Notes: generated by a model not told the origin, from the sequence alone. DNA of 64,000 bases from Campanula takesimana (GCA_026119855.1 JAOWBW010002211.1:46473-110472), one strand, 5' to 3'; numbered from the stretch's first letter, positions 1 to 11,492 are shown. Program-made: numbers and translations.

Positions 1-344
1 CAATTCTTTAGATGATCATCAAATTCATGGCTTAAGTATTCTCCACCTTGATCCGATCGAAGTGCTTTAATACTTTTGCCAAGTTGTTTTTCTACTTCAT
101 TTTGAAATATTCTAAATATCTCAAATGCTTCACTTTTATGTTTCATTAGGTAAACATACCCAAATCTACTATAATCATCGGTGAAGGTTATGAAGTATTG
201 AAATCCTCCCCTAGCATTGCTACTTAATGTTCCGCATACATCGGAATGTATCAACCCCAATAAGTCGCTTGCCCTTTCACCTAGCTTGGTAAAAGGTGTC
301 TTAGTCATTTTTCCAAGAAGACACGACTCACAAGTGTCATATGA
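1..344 (-). pseudogene. Copia A integrase core, N-terminal part
   Basis: Continues the polyprotein of 305-1747 in a different frame after a one-base shift near 345-360. The translated segment starts with the CESCLLGKMTK stretch that ends the GAG_pre-integrase domain. It then reads into the rve integrase core, with the first catalytic aspartate in HSDVCG, the conserved FTDDYSRFGYVY block, and the second aspartate in RSDQGGEY. The catalytic glutamate would lie beyond the left edge. In this family the enzyme joins the cDNA to chromosomal DNA. I see no stop in this segment, so the frameshift at the junction is the only visible lesion here. Confidence 0.85.
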
Positions 345-1747
345 CCCAAGGTCACATGACCTAAGAGACCGTCCCCATGTAGTTTTGAGATACGCTTCTC
401 ATTAATATGACCAAGACGGCAATGCCACAAATAAGAATGATTTACATCATTAGGTTTAGATTTCTTATTTATATGATAGACATTTTCATTATTTTCATTC
501 TTGACATCCAAGATATAAAGGCCATTAAATGAATTTGCAATACCATAAAGAACATCATTTAAATAAATAGAAAATTTCTTATTCTCAATAAGAAATTTAA
601 AACCTTTATTATCAAAACAAGAAATTGAAATAATATTTCTACATAAATCCGGTACATAATAGAAATTCTTCAAAACAAGTATTAAACCGGAAGGTAAAGT
701 GACTTCATAAGTCCCTACGGCTAATGCATCAACTCTTGCTCCATTCCCCACGCGTAGGTCTACTTCACCCTCTTTAAGCAGTCTCTTATTCTTTAGTACC
801 TGCACATTTAAACAAATGTGAGAACCACATCCGGTATCCAATACCCAAGAATCAGTGGTAGAAAGGAGAATATCTATAATATAGATACCTGAAGTCGACG
901 CAGCCTTGCTTCCCTTCTTCTTCTTTTGCTCTTCCAAGAAAGCCTTGTAATTACGTTTCCAATGACCAATTTCTTGACAATGGAAACAGATTGCATCCTT
1001 TTGTGAATCGGGTTTTGCCTCAGAAGCCTTGGCAACCTTTGCCTTGCTTATCTTGGGTTTGACAGCTTTTGCCTTACCCTTTCCTTTGGCACTAGCCTTC
1101 TTTCCTTCATGAACCAAGAGTACAGGAGAACCTTTCTCCACAATCTTCATCTCCGCAGTTTTAAGCATCCCATGCAACTCGGAGAGATTCTTATCCATTC
1201 CATGCATGTTATAATTCATCACAAACTGATTATAACTTTTAGGCAATGAATTAAGAATGAGATCCGTGGTTAGCTCCAATGGGATTGGATAGCCAAGTTT
1301 CTCAATATGCTCTACATAACCTTTCATTTTAAGCATGTGAGGACTCACTTGTTGCCCTTCACTCATTTTGCAAGAAGTGAATGCAACAATGGTCTTGTAC
1401 CTTTCTTGCCTAGCTTGCTCTTGAAACATGGCTCTTAACTCCACGCCTATCTCATAGACTTCCAAATGTTCCAAACTTTGTTGGAGTTTTGAGCACATAG
1501 TAGCAAGCATAAGACAACTTACATCTCTAGAATCATTACGATGTTTCTTGTAATTGTCTCTTTTTGCCCTAGGGGCAGTAGGCTCTGGTTCAGCAGGAAG
1601 AGGCCCATCGAGAATGTACAACTTATCTTCCTGCCTAAGAACAATTCTTAGGCTACGGATCCAATCCATAAACTTCATACCATTCTCTTGGAGCTTATCC
1701 TTCTTAAGGATCGATCGCAACGAAATTGATTGAGTGTTGTTAGTCAT
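305..1747 (-). CDS. Copia A gag, protease and pre-integrase region
   Basis: A 480-residue frame starting MTNNTQSISL. Residues about 20-210 are a copia gag core (UBN2/Retrotran_gag type), ending in the typical LSELHGMLKTAE block. A Lys/Ala-rich basic linker follows. The zinc knuckle at about residue 255 reads CFHCQEIGHWKRNY, so the fourth ligand, normally Cys, is Tyr. The aspartic protease motif is DTGCGSH at about residue 305. A GAG_pre-integrase domain with LWHCRLGHINEKRISKL lies near residue 440. The frame then ends early through a frameshift, and the integrase goes on in another frame. Gag would form the virus-like particle and the protease would cleave the polyprotein. The lost knuckle ligand and the frameshift suggest an inactive copy. 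Confidence 0.88.
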   Translation of the reverse strand: MTNNTQSISLRSILKKDKLQENGMKFMDWIRSLRIVLRQEDKLYILDGPLPAEPEPTAPRAKRDNYKKHRNDSRDVSCLMLATMCSKLQQSLEHLEVYEIGVELRAMFQEQARQERYKTIVAFTSCKMSEGQQVSPHMLKMKGYVEHIEKLGYPIPLELTTDLILNSLPKSYNQFVMNYNMHGMDKNLSELHGMLKTAEMKIVEKGSPVLLVHEGKKASAKGKGKAKAVKPKISKAKVAKASEAKPDSQKDAICFHCQEIGHWKRNYKAFLEEQKKKKGSKAASTSGIYIIDILLSTTDSWVLDTGCGSHICLNVQVLKNKRLLKEGEVDLRVGNGARVDALAVGTYEVTLPSGLILVLKNFYYVPDLCRNIISISCFDNKGFKFLIENKKFSIYLNDVLYGIANSFNGLYILDVKNENNENVYHINKKSKPNDVNHSYLWHCRLGHINEKRISKLHGDGLLGHVTLGHMTLVSRVFLEK

Positions 1748-3298
1748 TATCTACAATTATGCAAAATTTCCAAAATTTAATAAGTACCAATTTTCATTAA
1801 AGAAATAAACAATGTATTTTTCCAAAAAATACCCCCACTAAATTATATAACCTTCTTATACATCCAATGTATAATATAATTTAAATGGGTTAAGATCCCG
1901 CTTTAATTTAATTTTAAGTCCGCTAAGCGGATTACACAAAATCAAATTAATTAGGTAGACAACTCTTGTCAATCATATTTCATATGACTCTTAGTTCCTT
2001 TTATGAGATTCTTTAAGAAATCCAATTTCAAAAAGCATGTTAAATCTCATCTTTGCCTCAAGCCCAAAACTGTTTTGACGCTTAATTAAGTCTAACCATT
2101 TTAAATGTATAGTTAACGTGCCTCGCTAGGGCGTGCCCACATTATCTATCTTGCTCATACACAAATAAAATTAATGCACCTCGCTAGGGCGAATCTGCAT
2201 TAAAATCACTCATGTACTAACAAGTGTTTCAATCATGGCATGGCAATAAAAGACTTAAAATTTTCTTGAAGGTTCATCACATATAGCATACAACACATTT
2301 ATGAGCACATAATATAAACATGTTACGCATCAAGTTTAGCCACTAAATTAATCTCCATTAATTTAAGCATAATATTTATGTGTCTTTAGTTTCTCTATAA
2401 TTATGAGGATGAGACTATTTCAACTTTGGTTATTATCTCGAAATCAAGACAACAAGAAGTGCGGCCGAAACTAAGCCATAAGGCATCCACAATTCCGCAA
2501 TAATTCAAGAAACCAAGAAAGTAGTCCATGTGGCCGAAACTAAGCAATAGATAGTCTCGATGAACGTAGGCCAATTGCATCCACAATTCCACATGGATCT
2601 CCAATCTTTGAATCAAGAACTTTGTTTCTCAATTTTAGCAATTATAAACTCTTCATAATTCTAACTTCGTTTTATCTTTGAAACTTTGATTGCGATCAAG
2701 TTTGGGAAACACAATCTCGATGAACGTAGATTAGCCATCTAAACCTTGAACCAATCTTAGAATCACAAGACTAAAATAAATAGGAAAATCAAACCCCAAG
2801 ATCCACACCCAAACCAACTGCCCAAAACCCACTCCAGACCAGCAGGTCTGGCCTGGTCTTGTCACTGGTCCGGTCGGACCCCATCAAAATTCCAGATTCT
2901 GACTCTGACCGAAAATCAAAAACCAGAATCCTGACAACTGTGTGGCCGCCCAAGAAAAAACTGTGCGGTCGCCCAAACTTGTGCGACCGCCCAAGGTTTT
3001 CTGTGCGGTCGCACAGTAGCATCAGAATTAATTTTTAAAGTTCGAAAATTTGTCTCAAAATTGTTTTTCCCCGATTATCAAAGCTTTGATCCAATCAAAA
3101 TTAATAATCAAACAATTCAGAATCCATCATAATTTTTAGTGCGATTGAATAGTGCGATTAAAGTTGTAAAACAATAAACCACATAAAATCATATAACACA
3201 TAAACATCATATAATCCAATATTCATATCATGCTAGGTATACAAACAATTTATATACACACAACATGATCTAAGTATTGAAATAATCAACATGAACTA
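1748..3298 (-). other. Copia A leader between PBS and gag
   Basis: About 1.55 kb without a credible gene. It holds a duplicated phrase, cctcgctagggcg (2124 and 2172 areas), two copies of GCGGCCGAAACTAAGC-like sequence (2460 and 2530 areas), and near its upstream end the GC-rich words described at 2939-3017. AT-rich elsewhere. Short open frames here look accidental. Confidence 0.6.
2939..3017. repeat. CpG-rich dyad words in copia A leader
   Basis: Four to five tandem, alternately oriented variants of GTGCGGTCGCCCA / GGGCGACCGCAC within 80 bp, the last being an almost perfect dyad, CTGTGCGGTCGCACAG. The same words occur in this element's LTR at 3859-3941 and in the LTR of chromovirus G at 53984-54096. 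Confidence 0.8.
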
Positions 3299-3311
3299 GG
3301 CTCTGATACCA
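3299..3311 (-). promoter_or_regulatory. Primer binding site of copia A (tRNA-iMet type)
   Basis: On the minus strand TGGTATCAGAGCC, one base after the LTR end. This is the standard plant copia PBS, complementary to the 3' end of initiator methionine tRNA. It fixes the element's orientation and the LTR boundary. Confidence 0.95.
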
Positions 3312-3761
3312 CTGTTGGGTTTTCAAGTAACATGCGCAGCGGAAAATAGCATTTAAAATTTTATGAAACCCAAAGCCCATAGATCCATTCATATGAATAA
3401 ATCAAATACTTGCAATATGAATACTAGAAAAACTAACCCTTGATGACTTTGAATTTGGTCTTTGATCTTGGTGGAGAAATTGAAGCTTTAATCACAAACA
3501 AGTAAGAACACGAACTTTGAAGATGATGAGCTTCACCCTCTAGCGGTATCTACACCTTGAACGAATATCAAGAACACTTGATCTTGGTTGCTAGACCAAA
3601 ATTGTGAAACACATTTTCACAATTAATATGAACTATATGGAATATTATTTTGTGTATTATTTTGTTCTTCAATCTAAGATGTCTTAGAACAAAATAAAAC
3701 TCTCTCAAACTCTTTGGAGACTTGCACAAAAGCTAGGGTATTGTTCTGGCCGAATTTGGCT

Positions 3762-3770
3762 GTTTATATA
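3762..3770 (-). promoter_or_regulatory. TATA box of copia A LTR
   Basis: Minus strand TATATAAAC, followed downstream by a plausible start region near 3735. About 90-180 bp upstream of it are the CpG dyad words at 3859-3941. Confidence 0.65.
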
Positions 3771-3858
3771 CAAGTTAGACCTATTCCAAACAGGAAACTT
3801 GTGTCAAAACCCATCCAAAATTCTTTTCCTAATTAAATCAGAAAATCTGCCCCGACTC

Positions 3859-3941
3859 ACTGTGCGGCCGCCCAAAATCAGGTGTGCGGTCGCCTAAACA
3901 TGTGCGGCCGCCCAGCCTGGTTTGTGCGGTCGCACACCAGG
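3859..3941. repeat. CpG dyad words upstream of the copia A promoter
   Basis: Four words in 83 bp alternating between GTGCGGCCGCCCA and GTGCGGTCGC forms, including GTGCGGTCGCAC, which is self-complementary apart from its centre. They contrast sharply with the AT-rich surroundings. Confidence 0.85.
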
Positions 3942-4759
3942 ATCAGAGAGCCTTAATTTTCCAATATAGTCCTTTTAGGATTCGTTCTATTGTGTGTGAC
4001 CCTCTAGGATTATACTAAGTTGGCAATTGGTTCAAACATGAAACCATAAGATATAATTAGGTTCTAGCAAACCGTCATACCTACCCAAATAGTATAACTA
4101 GATACAAGTTCGCATTCCTTTAGAATATGTCACAATCCCTTTGTCCACGATCTCATTGAACACAAGTCATGGTCAAACGGTCAACTTGTTTTTGTTCAAT
4201 ACTTTCTCGATTCCGAATATGTTGATAATCCAAATAACATTAATCTAATCAATTCATTTGAGTCCGGCCGAACATTTTCATCAACATCATTCCTACGAGA
4301 GGCCTAAGCTTGAGATCTCTCCGAAGAGGGACAAATACATTTAGCTTATTATTCTTCCCTACGTGAATCCGATTATGCCAATCATACACTTTATAACTAC
4401 CCGGTTAAAGGTAGCGTTTGAATCTGTCAAACATAATGTTCATCAAGTGGAAGACTATAATAACTTCATGTCTAAGGATTCGAATGACATAACTAATATG
4501 AGATATATGTACGACATGGACCATGACATAAATCTCATACAGCGGGTCATGTCCAGTACCTTGTTCCAAACAAGTACCCATAAATCTAACATGATCATTT
4601 AGCCTTTATACTAGTGCTTAACAAGTACTAGGGATGGAGATTATTATAAGTAAACATGAACAACAATAATAATCAAAACATCTCTTTATTGATATGAAAT
4701 AAATGATAACAATTACAACGTTTATTAAACGTGCCTAGGGCACCACTACCAACAGTTAG

Positions 4760-5362
4760 GTCCCTGAACGTGTGGATCATCAGAACACATTTCCATCTCG
4801 GATTGACAGTAAGGCTCGCAAAGCTCAAAGCTCGTTTCTTCAGCAACATCAGGATTGTGTCCCGCCGAACAACACTCAAATGACAGTTGATTCCCCAAAG
4901 AAAAAGTATCGAATGTCAGAACCTATGAGTCATGATCAATAGCAAAACATCGAATGTTTGATTAACTCTCAATGATAGTTAAGCCCCCAAAGGTTGAAAC
5001 GCCAAAACATGAAGTTGTCTCGAAACGAAAATTTGGATCAACATGAGATTCACTCTTCAAGTGAAACAAGAGCTTCATATGCCGAATTCAGGGGCCTGTC
5101 CTATAACATGACTGGGGTTTCCGTAGCAAAAACCTAGGGTTGATCCTTACGAGATATTGGGGCTTCCGTAGTCAACATCTGAGGTTGATCCTTGAGAGAT
5201 ACTAGGGCTTCTGCAGCAACAATGTTGGGGGTTGATATCAGAAAGAACAAATGGGGCTTCTTCAGCCAATAACTGGGGCTGACCCAACCATAGCATCCGG
5301 GGATATACTGTTGAGTAGTCTTGATCAAATGGGTGTTTGGAATTGACCTTTTGAGTGCCTAT
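4760..5362 (+). other. Element C internal sequence left of B
   Basis: Non-coding. From about 5090 it is a degenerate tandem array built on phrases such as gggcttccgtagcaa and ggttgatccttgagagata, at spacings of about 40-60 bp (at least four units). This is typical of the variable 3' region of Tat elements. Confidence 0.6.
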
Positions 5363-5367
5363 GCTAG
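5363..5367. repeat. Target site duplication of element B, left (GCTAG)
   Basis: GCTAG directly before TGTGAGAGCC. An identical GCTAG follows the other end of B at 34767-34771. Confidence 0.93.
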
Positions 5368-7828
5368 TGTGAGAGCCCGCGCTCGAAAGCCGCACACGCC
5401 GAACATATGACATGATATGTGATCGCTCAATGAAAGCGGTTTGGGTGAGTGCCTCATGCTGATGCACTTTTTGAAATGAGCTCGGTTCCCTCATAATGGT
5501 TTCCTCTCGATGTAATCAAAACAGTCAAGATTCGCCACCTCATTTTATTTTAGGAAAAACGAAGATAAAACCTTTTTTAGAGAAAGTGGGTTCGGGGGCT
5601 AAGTTACGAGAAGAGAAGGGGTTATGCACTCTCCTTGCCCGTGATGGTTTCTAGCATGCATGCCACGTAGATTCAATTTTATGCCTTTTATGCCTTGCTT
5701 TAATTCCCTAACAAAATGGTGAATAATATAAGAGGAAGTCTTCCTATTCTAGGAATGTTTGCTTTAATTCACAAATGAGAGTCGGTTGGGTGGACTCCCA
5801 CTCAGTTTTGAAAATGGTTTAGCATTCATATCCAGTAAAGGAAACACACAAAGGGGGTGGGGGATTAATATTTACAATGGTGAACAAAAGGGAAACAAAT
5901 CCCATATCAAATAAATGTCCAAACTCCGTCCCCAAACATTTTAGGGACTGCTGTGCTCTTCTTCTTTGTGTACCTGTTCTTATGCTTACCCGATCTGGAA
6001 AGTAAAGGTTAGGAAAAATCCCTAACACATAAAGTACCAACCATGATTTTTCCCTTGATTTTAGGAGAATGTTATGGTGTCCAAACAAAGCATGTAAGAT
6101 AGAACTTTCCACAGCCAAGTCTGACAGATATGCATACATTCATAAAAGATCCACTTTTTGCATCATGAAACGGGGGAATCATGGGAAACACTAAACATGA
6201 AAGTTATTCCTAACATATCAAAGTTTAGATCTGGAGAGTTTCAAAGCCATAAAGCAAGTATAAGTCACACAAAACACATCTGACATTTTGGTGTTAGAAC
6301 AGGAAGTATGCTAATCTGAGAACAGAGAGTTGGAAACAAAAAATGGAAATAACCTCTTCCACTCAGGGTAAAAATATAATATTTACATGTTCATCTTTCT
6401 CTGTTTGTTTAGAAAAAAAATGCCTTTTGTGGTCTAAGACCAAAACCCACGTTTGCTATATATAAACAAAGAAACAAGACAGAAAGGTGCAGATGGATAG
6501 TCTGCTGGAAATTTACAAAAGGGATGAAAACACCCATAAAAACTCACTCAAATGAGATGATATAAACATGAAACTTTGTACATACATAGATTTACATACT
6601 AACACCACAAAACAACAACCAACTGAGTATTTAATCATGGTATATCATCATTTAGAAAGAAGAACAACAAGAATGTCAACATTTGTATCTTTTGGACATC
6701 AAATGGAGGTCTAGCCTAACACAGTGGCTAGACCCCTCAAAAAATTACATGATCAACTACATATGACATTTAAAGAGATTACAAGATGAAGAGATTACCT
6801 AGGTTGTGCTTCTTTTGCTTCCAAGGGAAGATTTTTTTGTGTTTTTCTTAAGGTGTTTGCCTATTTGGATGAGTTGCTTTGGTTTATGTTTAGGGAGTGT
6901 TTTGTGGTGGTGCTATGGTGGTGTAGTGACTGAGATTAGGGAGTATTTTTGGTTGCTAGAGAGAGCAAGAGGGAGTGTTTTGCTTATGTGTGTATTGTGT
7001 ATCAAGTGTGTATGAGTTTTTTCTTGAATAATGGATGAGGGGGGTGGTCATATGGAGGAGGGAGGTGGAAAATGACCTTAGGCCACCCTTGCTTAGGTCT
7101 AGGAGTCAGTTTTAGGGGTCAATCCCCGTCCATTTGCAGCTGGGAATGATCAAAATTGTGACTTTTGTGGCCAAGTTGTTGATAAAAGAAAAATCTGATC
7201 TGCACAGGGGAAGAAGCCGTACGGCTGTGTTGGGGGCGTACGGTCGCGGCATCTGGCTGATCAATCAAATTGTGCCACTTGTCGCACTCCGGTTGGCTCT
7301 CCCCCTTCCCACTTGGACCAGCCACTTGTAGCCATTTGTTGGCTGATTATTGGCCACAAAAATTACTTTTGACCCTTTTTCAAACGTGCATGATCACAAA
7401 TGCTTCCGGTGTCGGTTCCGCAACAGTCCAAGATTTGTCCAAATGCGCGCATAACGGTGTCCCGGTTGTCCATGGTCCCAACATGAAAGTTACTCAAAAT
7501 ATTCTCGTGGTCACGTACGTATATATGCAATATGTTAATGAGCAAGGGATGTCAATAATATATTTTAAGTGCACAAAATGGATAATAACGAGCAGTTCTA
7601 AGGGTGCGGGCCCTGTTTCGGGTCCCGCAGCTCAAAAATTGAAGTATATATATGCCTGTTTACTCATTTTTTCGCTCTGATCATGAATTTGAAGTCCATT
7701 AATCCACCCGACGCACCGATAAGGCATACGGCACTCCCGCAGAGCCAAATCGAGGGTTTTAGGTCAATTTCAGGGTTTAGACCGATTAAAAGGGGTTTGA
7801 TAAGGGGTGCGAGATCGGGGTATCTACA
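5368..7828 (-). repeat. 3' LTR of element B
   Basis: 2461 bp, minus-strand ends TGTAGATACCCC...GGGCTCTCACA. It aligns along its length with 31040-34766 except for the LINE there, and in inverted orientation with the LTR of C at 38698-41330. A possible TATA box is tatatatatg at about 7645-7654 (minus sense GCATATATATAC). Confidence 0.95.
7214..7248. repeat. GCCGTACGGC dyad words in B 3' LTR
   Basis: AGCCGTACGGCT (perfect 12-base palindrome, 7214-7225) and GCGTACGGTCGC (7237-7248), 11 bp apart. The same pair is at 32900-32932 in the other LTR. Variants occur in C's LTR (39269-39318) and in front of the antisense ORF (9296-9330). Confidence 0.9.
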
Positions 7829-7843
7829 GAGCCCCTCGTCGAA
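7829..7843 (-). promoter_or_regulatory. Polypurine tract of element B
   Basis: Minus strand ...CGAGGGGCTC immediately before the LTR start TGTAG. The same GAGGGGCTC precedes the 3' LTRs of H, D, E and C, so it is a shared plus-strand primer of this group. Confidence 0.8.
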
Positions 7844-7933
7844 TCTCCTTGTAATGTAAAGGGGATTCTACGATTCACTAAGAGACAAACGATCTCGTCT
7901 AGGGTGTAACGGCTGGGTCCAAAGTAGGACTTC

Positions 7934-7967
7934 CTACGTATCTCTTTCGAGAATCAAGCCTCCGTAG
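7934..7967 (-). other. Hairpin motif 1, B copy a
   Basis: Minus sense: outer CTACG/CGTAG, inner TCTC-GAAA-GAGA with a GAAA loop. Confidence 0.8.
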
Positions 7968-8030
7968 TTCTAACTCAAACAAACAATCAAACAATCACAA
8001 GCAATGGTCGGTCCCGGATTCCCGGTTTAC

Positions 8031-8065
8031 CTACGTATCTCTTTCAAGAATCAGACCAATCGTAG
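8031..8065 (-). other. Hairpin motif 1, B copy b
   Basis: Minus sense: outer CTACG/CGTAG, inner TCTT-GAAA-GAGA. Compared with copy a, one C-G pair has become a U-G pair, so the stem survives. Confidence 0.8.
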
Positions 8066-8202
8066 TTCAGGTTTATTGAAATTTAAAATGTAGGGGGTTG
8101 CATTGAGATGCGTTATCTCTTTGCTAGGGATTGCATCGAGATGTGTTGTCTCTTTGCTGGGGAGGAGATTGATATGGGAATGACTAGGCTCTCTCGAGCG
8201 GC

Positions 8203-8240
8203 CCACGTATCCCTTTAGGGGGAATCAAGTCAAAACATAG
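8203..8240 (-). other. Hairpin motif 1, B copy c
   Basis: Minus sense: outer CTATG/CGTGG (decayed), inner TCCC...GGGA with a CCTAAA loop. Confidence 0.65.
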
Positions 8241-8527
8241 TTCGGGGGAGGTACAACTCATCATCAGGAGAGGACTACAATCAACAATACTCAAGGATTG
8301 ACGCAAGGTACAATCGGAGCAGGGGGGTACATCTCATAATCTGGGAGATGACCTAATTCAACAAATACTCAAGGATTGACGCAAGGTACAATCGGAGTGG
8401 GGGGTACATCTCAGAATCCGGGAGATGACCTAATTCAACATCAAGATGTGTCGCATTTGACTCTGGGGGATTGGTATTGACCAACAATTTGCGAGAACGG
8501 GCGACTGAGTTCACCAGGGTAAACTGC

Positions 8528-8564
8528 TTGCGTATCCCTCCATGGGAATCAAGTCGAGTCGTAG
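8528..8564 (-). other. Hairpin motif 1, B copy d
   Basis: Minus sense: left arm CTACG, right arm CGCAA (decayed), inner TCCC-ATGGA-GGGA. Confidence 0.65.
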
Positions 8565-9295
8565 TTCTGAAGGCGGACCCGACTCAACATCAAGAGAAGG
8601 TTTAAAAATCAACATTTACTCGAGGATTGATGCAAGGTACAATCCGAGTGGAGGTACATATCGAAATCGAGGAGACTACCATGGGACATAATAACGACTC
8701 ATCGAAGGTCGGACGCTTCGCGCCAATCAAAAGGACCAATTCAGTTAAAAGGTCGAGCGCTTCGCGCTACTCACAGGGAGGTACGTCCCAACATCAAGAG
8801 AAGATTAATAACATATGAAAATTCATAGAACATTCAATCAAAGTACGCTGCATTCCGAGCTATGCCCAAATTCTTCGGCTTTTGAATTGCTGTGTGATGA
8901 GATTTTTGCGTTTCATTTCGCAGTGCACCATCGCTTCGCGTGATCCATCGGCATTGCTTCAGCTTTGACTGAAGTCTCTCGCGCTTCGGGAGAGATGAGA
9001 AAATCGACTTTGTGTGCCGTGACCTGCAAGTTAGCTTTGTATGCAGTGGCGGATATGATTCTTACTCATAAAATTTTGGATCATTCTTTGACCGAGCACA
9101 TGCTTTCTTTTATTTTGAAATTGGGATGCTAATCTTTTGATTAAACGCACTTATTAAATGACACCGACTCGTGATTAATGACCAACAATGAACCAAACTC
9201 GGATTAGAGGGGATGCAATTGGATTAACCAAGGATGGGCTTCTCTACCTAGGGAAACGTGAAGAAGATAAAATTCTGGCAGGAGCAGAGGTCAGG

Positions 9296-9440
9296 AGCCG
9301 TACGGCTGAAGAGGAGGTGTACGGCTCCTCTGATCAGATTCCTGGAAATTTCTTGGAATTCATGCCTTATCCAGGCATGGGGGAGGGGTGCACTTCGAGG
9401 GAGATATGCTGGAGCCCTATCTCCGAACTACTATAAAAGG
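9296..9440 (+). promoter_or_regulatory. Promoter of the antisense extra ORF of element B
   Basis: Plus-strand TATAAAAGG at 9432-9440, 93 bp before the ATG at 9525. About 100-135 bp upstream of the TATA box are the dyad words AGCCGTACGGCT (9296-9307) and TGTACGGCTCC (about 9318-9328), the same words as in B's LTRs. A pyrimidine-rich leader (9470-9520) follows. Transcription from here would run against the element's own genomic RNA. Confidence 0.6.
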
Positions 9441-9524
9441 GGAGGGGGAGTTTCATTATTTTTCATCCCAAACACCTTCTCCTTCTTTCTTTCCTTGCAA
9501 TCCCGACCTTTCTTCCCTTTTCAA

Positions 9525-10239
9525 ATGGCTCATATCGGCCCAACCATGTTTAGCATCGAAGAATACCATGAGGGACTCAACCATTGGGTGAGTTCCTACT
9601 CAGAGAGTGCGCGAGCGGCGCTGGAAGAGACCTTTCACTTCAAACTCCTTTTTGCTTTAAGGAGGCTTCCCATTCAATGGGAGATGATCTGCGGTGCGTC
9701 CGTCTTCTGGTCGACAGGTACTCACTTATTTAATTTTACTCAAGATGAGTTGTGCCCTACTTTTGAGGAATTATGCGCCATCACGGGAAACCCAACTCGT
9801 GGTAGGGATATGGTGCCTACTTCTCGCAAGACCCCTGTCCGGTGGCTCGCTGAAGTTTTCAATTTTGATATCGGATTTTCAAGGAGGCTCCTTCACAGGA
9901 CCCACTTTGACATTACTTGCTTCCCCAGACTCTATGGTGAGGCTGCCCCTTATAACCCGGAGTACTCTGAACGTAGGGACTTTGCCTTAGTCATGTGCCT
10001 CTTTGCAGAACTGTTCTTCGTCTCTAATGACGGCTTTATTGATTCAAGAATGGTTGATATTGTTGATTCCTTCAAAGGTGGCGCCAACAACGTGATGACT
10101 ATCCTTTTGGCAGAACTTGCATGGGCTGGATGGTTACTATCCCCGGGGTGACGCTTTCACATCAGGTAGCCCCATTCTGCTGCAGATATGGCTCTAGGAG
10201 CATCTCAGAATCATTCGTCCGGTGTCTGATCCAGACTAT
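9525..10239 (+). pseudogene. Antisense extra ORF of element B, first part (plant mobile domain / DUF7745-like)
   Basis: Opens with MAHIGPTMFSIEEYHEGL at an ATG with its own TATA box 93 bp upstream. The frame runs about 205 residues and holds a TFEELCAITGNPTRG block followed by an alternating helical region; the run of C and G at 10141-10148 then shifts it into a stop at 10149. Size, position (between integrase and 3' LTR) and antisense direction fit the extra ORFs known from Tat-group elements, which encode plant mobile domain or related proteins. I recognise the style but not a precise family. Its role in the element is unknown. Element H, inserted at 10239/10240, separates it from its remaining part at 21950-22660. 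Also broken by the frameshift, so not functional here. Confidence 0.65.
10235..10239. repeat. Target site duplication of element H, left (ACTAT)
   Basis: ACTAT before TGTAAGGATCC; identical ACTAT at 21950-21954 after the other LTR. Confidence 0.93.
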
Positions 10240-10317
10240 TGTAAGGATCCCCGCCCCGCGACAAGGTCAACACGTGTCCAAATCCGGGATGGTTTCAAAC
10301 ACAATGGCACAATTTAA

Positions 10318-10329
10318 CGGAGTCGCCAC
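10318..10329 (-). other. PBS-like sequence inside the H 3' LTR
   Basis: CGGAGTCGCCAC; on the minus strand GTGGCGACTCCG. It repeats the core of the real PBS, TGGCGACTCCGCTGGG, about 80 bp from the LTR terminus. Confidence 0.8.
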
Positions 10330-11420
10330 ACTTTGTTAATTTTAAACCCAACAAAATGAAAAAGGTTAGAGACAAAAGGTTTGGAGGTCAGGTTACGGCT
10401 TGGGAAGATTTTTACGTCACTCAAGCCGACTCGATCAAAACCGAGCCTCCCTTGTTAATTAACAAAAGTGCATGCGTGTGTGTGTGTTTGAACGGAAAAT
10501 CTCTGTTTTTGACTGTTTATCAATTTTAACTGAAAAAGAAGGTTTTATTTGCACAAGAAACAACAGAACAAGGGGCAAAAAGGTCATTTTCCCTCTGACC
10601 CAAACCATCCGTACAGATGGGATGATCTTCCTTGGGATTTTTACAGTTTGTTCAGAAACAGTCCAGTTCCAGGCAGAAACAGAGCATTCTGCTGAAACTG
10701 GACTTAAACAGTTTTGATTCCAGTTTTATTTCAACACAACAAACTTAAACAAAATCATTCCTATGCCTAATGATCATCAATTGAACCCCAAAACAAGTAT
10801 TTAGGTGTGATCAAAGCAATCATTGGAGAAAATCACACAAAGGTGATGAACACGGCTAAATGAGACAAAATGACCATTTGATGATTAAAGATGGAAACTT
10901 TATCATCAAGATGACAGTTTTATACATTATTAACCTCTTAGGGATCAAATTATTGCATAAAGATTCACTTTATTACCCAAAATGGGATTTCAAAGCTAAA
11001 TCAAAAGGGTAAGATGATAAACACTAAGGTTTTATCATCCCACATGATTATCATTGACAAATCAAAACAAAATCAACATAAAGATTTGGACTTTCACCAC
11101 TAGAGTGGATCCTTAAGCCAAATACAACCTTGGGACAACATTATTTGACATAAAGATTTGATCTTTATGACCCCAAAGGGGATTTTAAAGCTAGATCAAT
11201 GTTTGGATGATAAAGATTGAAACTTTATCATCCAAATGACCATCCTTGCTACCAATGAACAACAAAATCAACCAAAACATGTGCCTTTTTCATTAAAATA
11301 GATCATTGATTTGTTATAAATGAGAAATTCAACAAACCATGATCATCCTTAGGTTAGAACCACTTTCACACAAAGTGTGAAGGACACCTTGAATCATCCA
11401 TGGTTTGGACCATAATGTAT

Positions 11421-11424
<4 letters not shown>

Positions 11425-11489
<65 letters not shown>
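11425..11489. repeat. (TA)n microsatellite in H LTR
   Basis: 65 bp of alternating AT. The matching position in the other LTR (21247-21265) has only about 19 bp. Confidence 0.97.

Positions 11490-11492
<3 letters not shown>

Larger units (their letters stand above)
1..4754 (-). mobile_element. Ty1/copia retrotransposon A, 5' part (3' part outside the window)
   Basis: Minus-strand copia element. Read in its own direction it has a 5' LTR (4754-3313), a PBS matching the 3' end of initiator methionine tRNA (3311-3299), a leader of about 1.5 kb, a gag-protease frame (1747-305) and the first part of integrase running off the left edge. Reverse transcriptase, RNase H and the 3' LTR lie outside. It appears to be inserted in element C; the expected target duplication on the right would be GTTAG at 4755-4759, and the matching copy is outside the window. 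Confidence 0.9.
3313..4754 (-). repeat. 5' LTR of copia A
   Basis: 1442 bp bounded by TGTTGG...CCAACA inverted ends (TGTTGGG at 3313, CCAACA ending at 4754). It directly abuts the PBS and contains a TATA box at 3762-3770. The partner LTR is outside the window, so the right end rests on the terminal inverted repeat alone. Confidence 0.8.
7844..9290 (-). other. Element B 3' untranslated region with hairpin-motif array
   Basis: Non-coding. Holds four copies of the CTACG/CGTAG hairpin motif (7934, 8031, 8203, 8528) and a tandem pair of about 77 bp (8275-8445, phrase aggattgacgcaaggtacaatcgg). Phrases such as gcttcgcg recur near 8700-8760 and 8930-8990. The order of motifs mirrors, inverted, that of element C at 38030-38600. 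Confidence 0.7.

Noticed and set aside
4363..4879. Short frames in the copia A LTR as host genes
   Set aside because: No domain; they lie within the LTR limits defined by the PBS and terminal inverted repeat.
7934..8065. Hairpin motif 1 as a hammerhead ribozyme (retrozyme type)
   Set aside because: It has TGA and a GAAA loop, but the hammerhead core CTGATGA with CGAAA between stems II and III, and a cleavage GTC, are absent.
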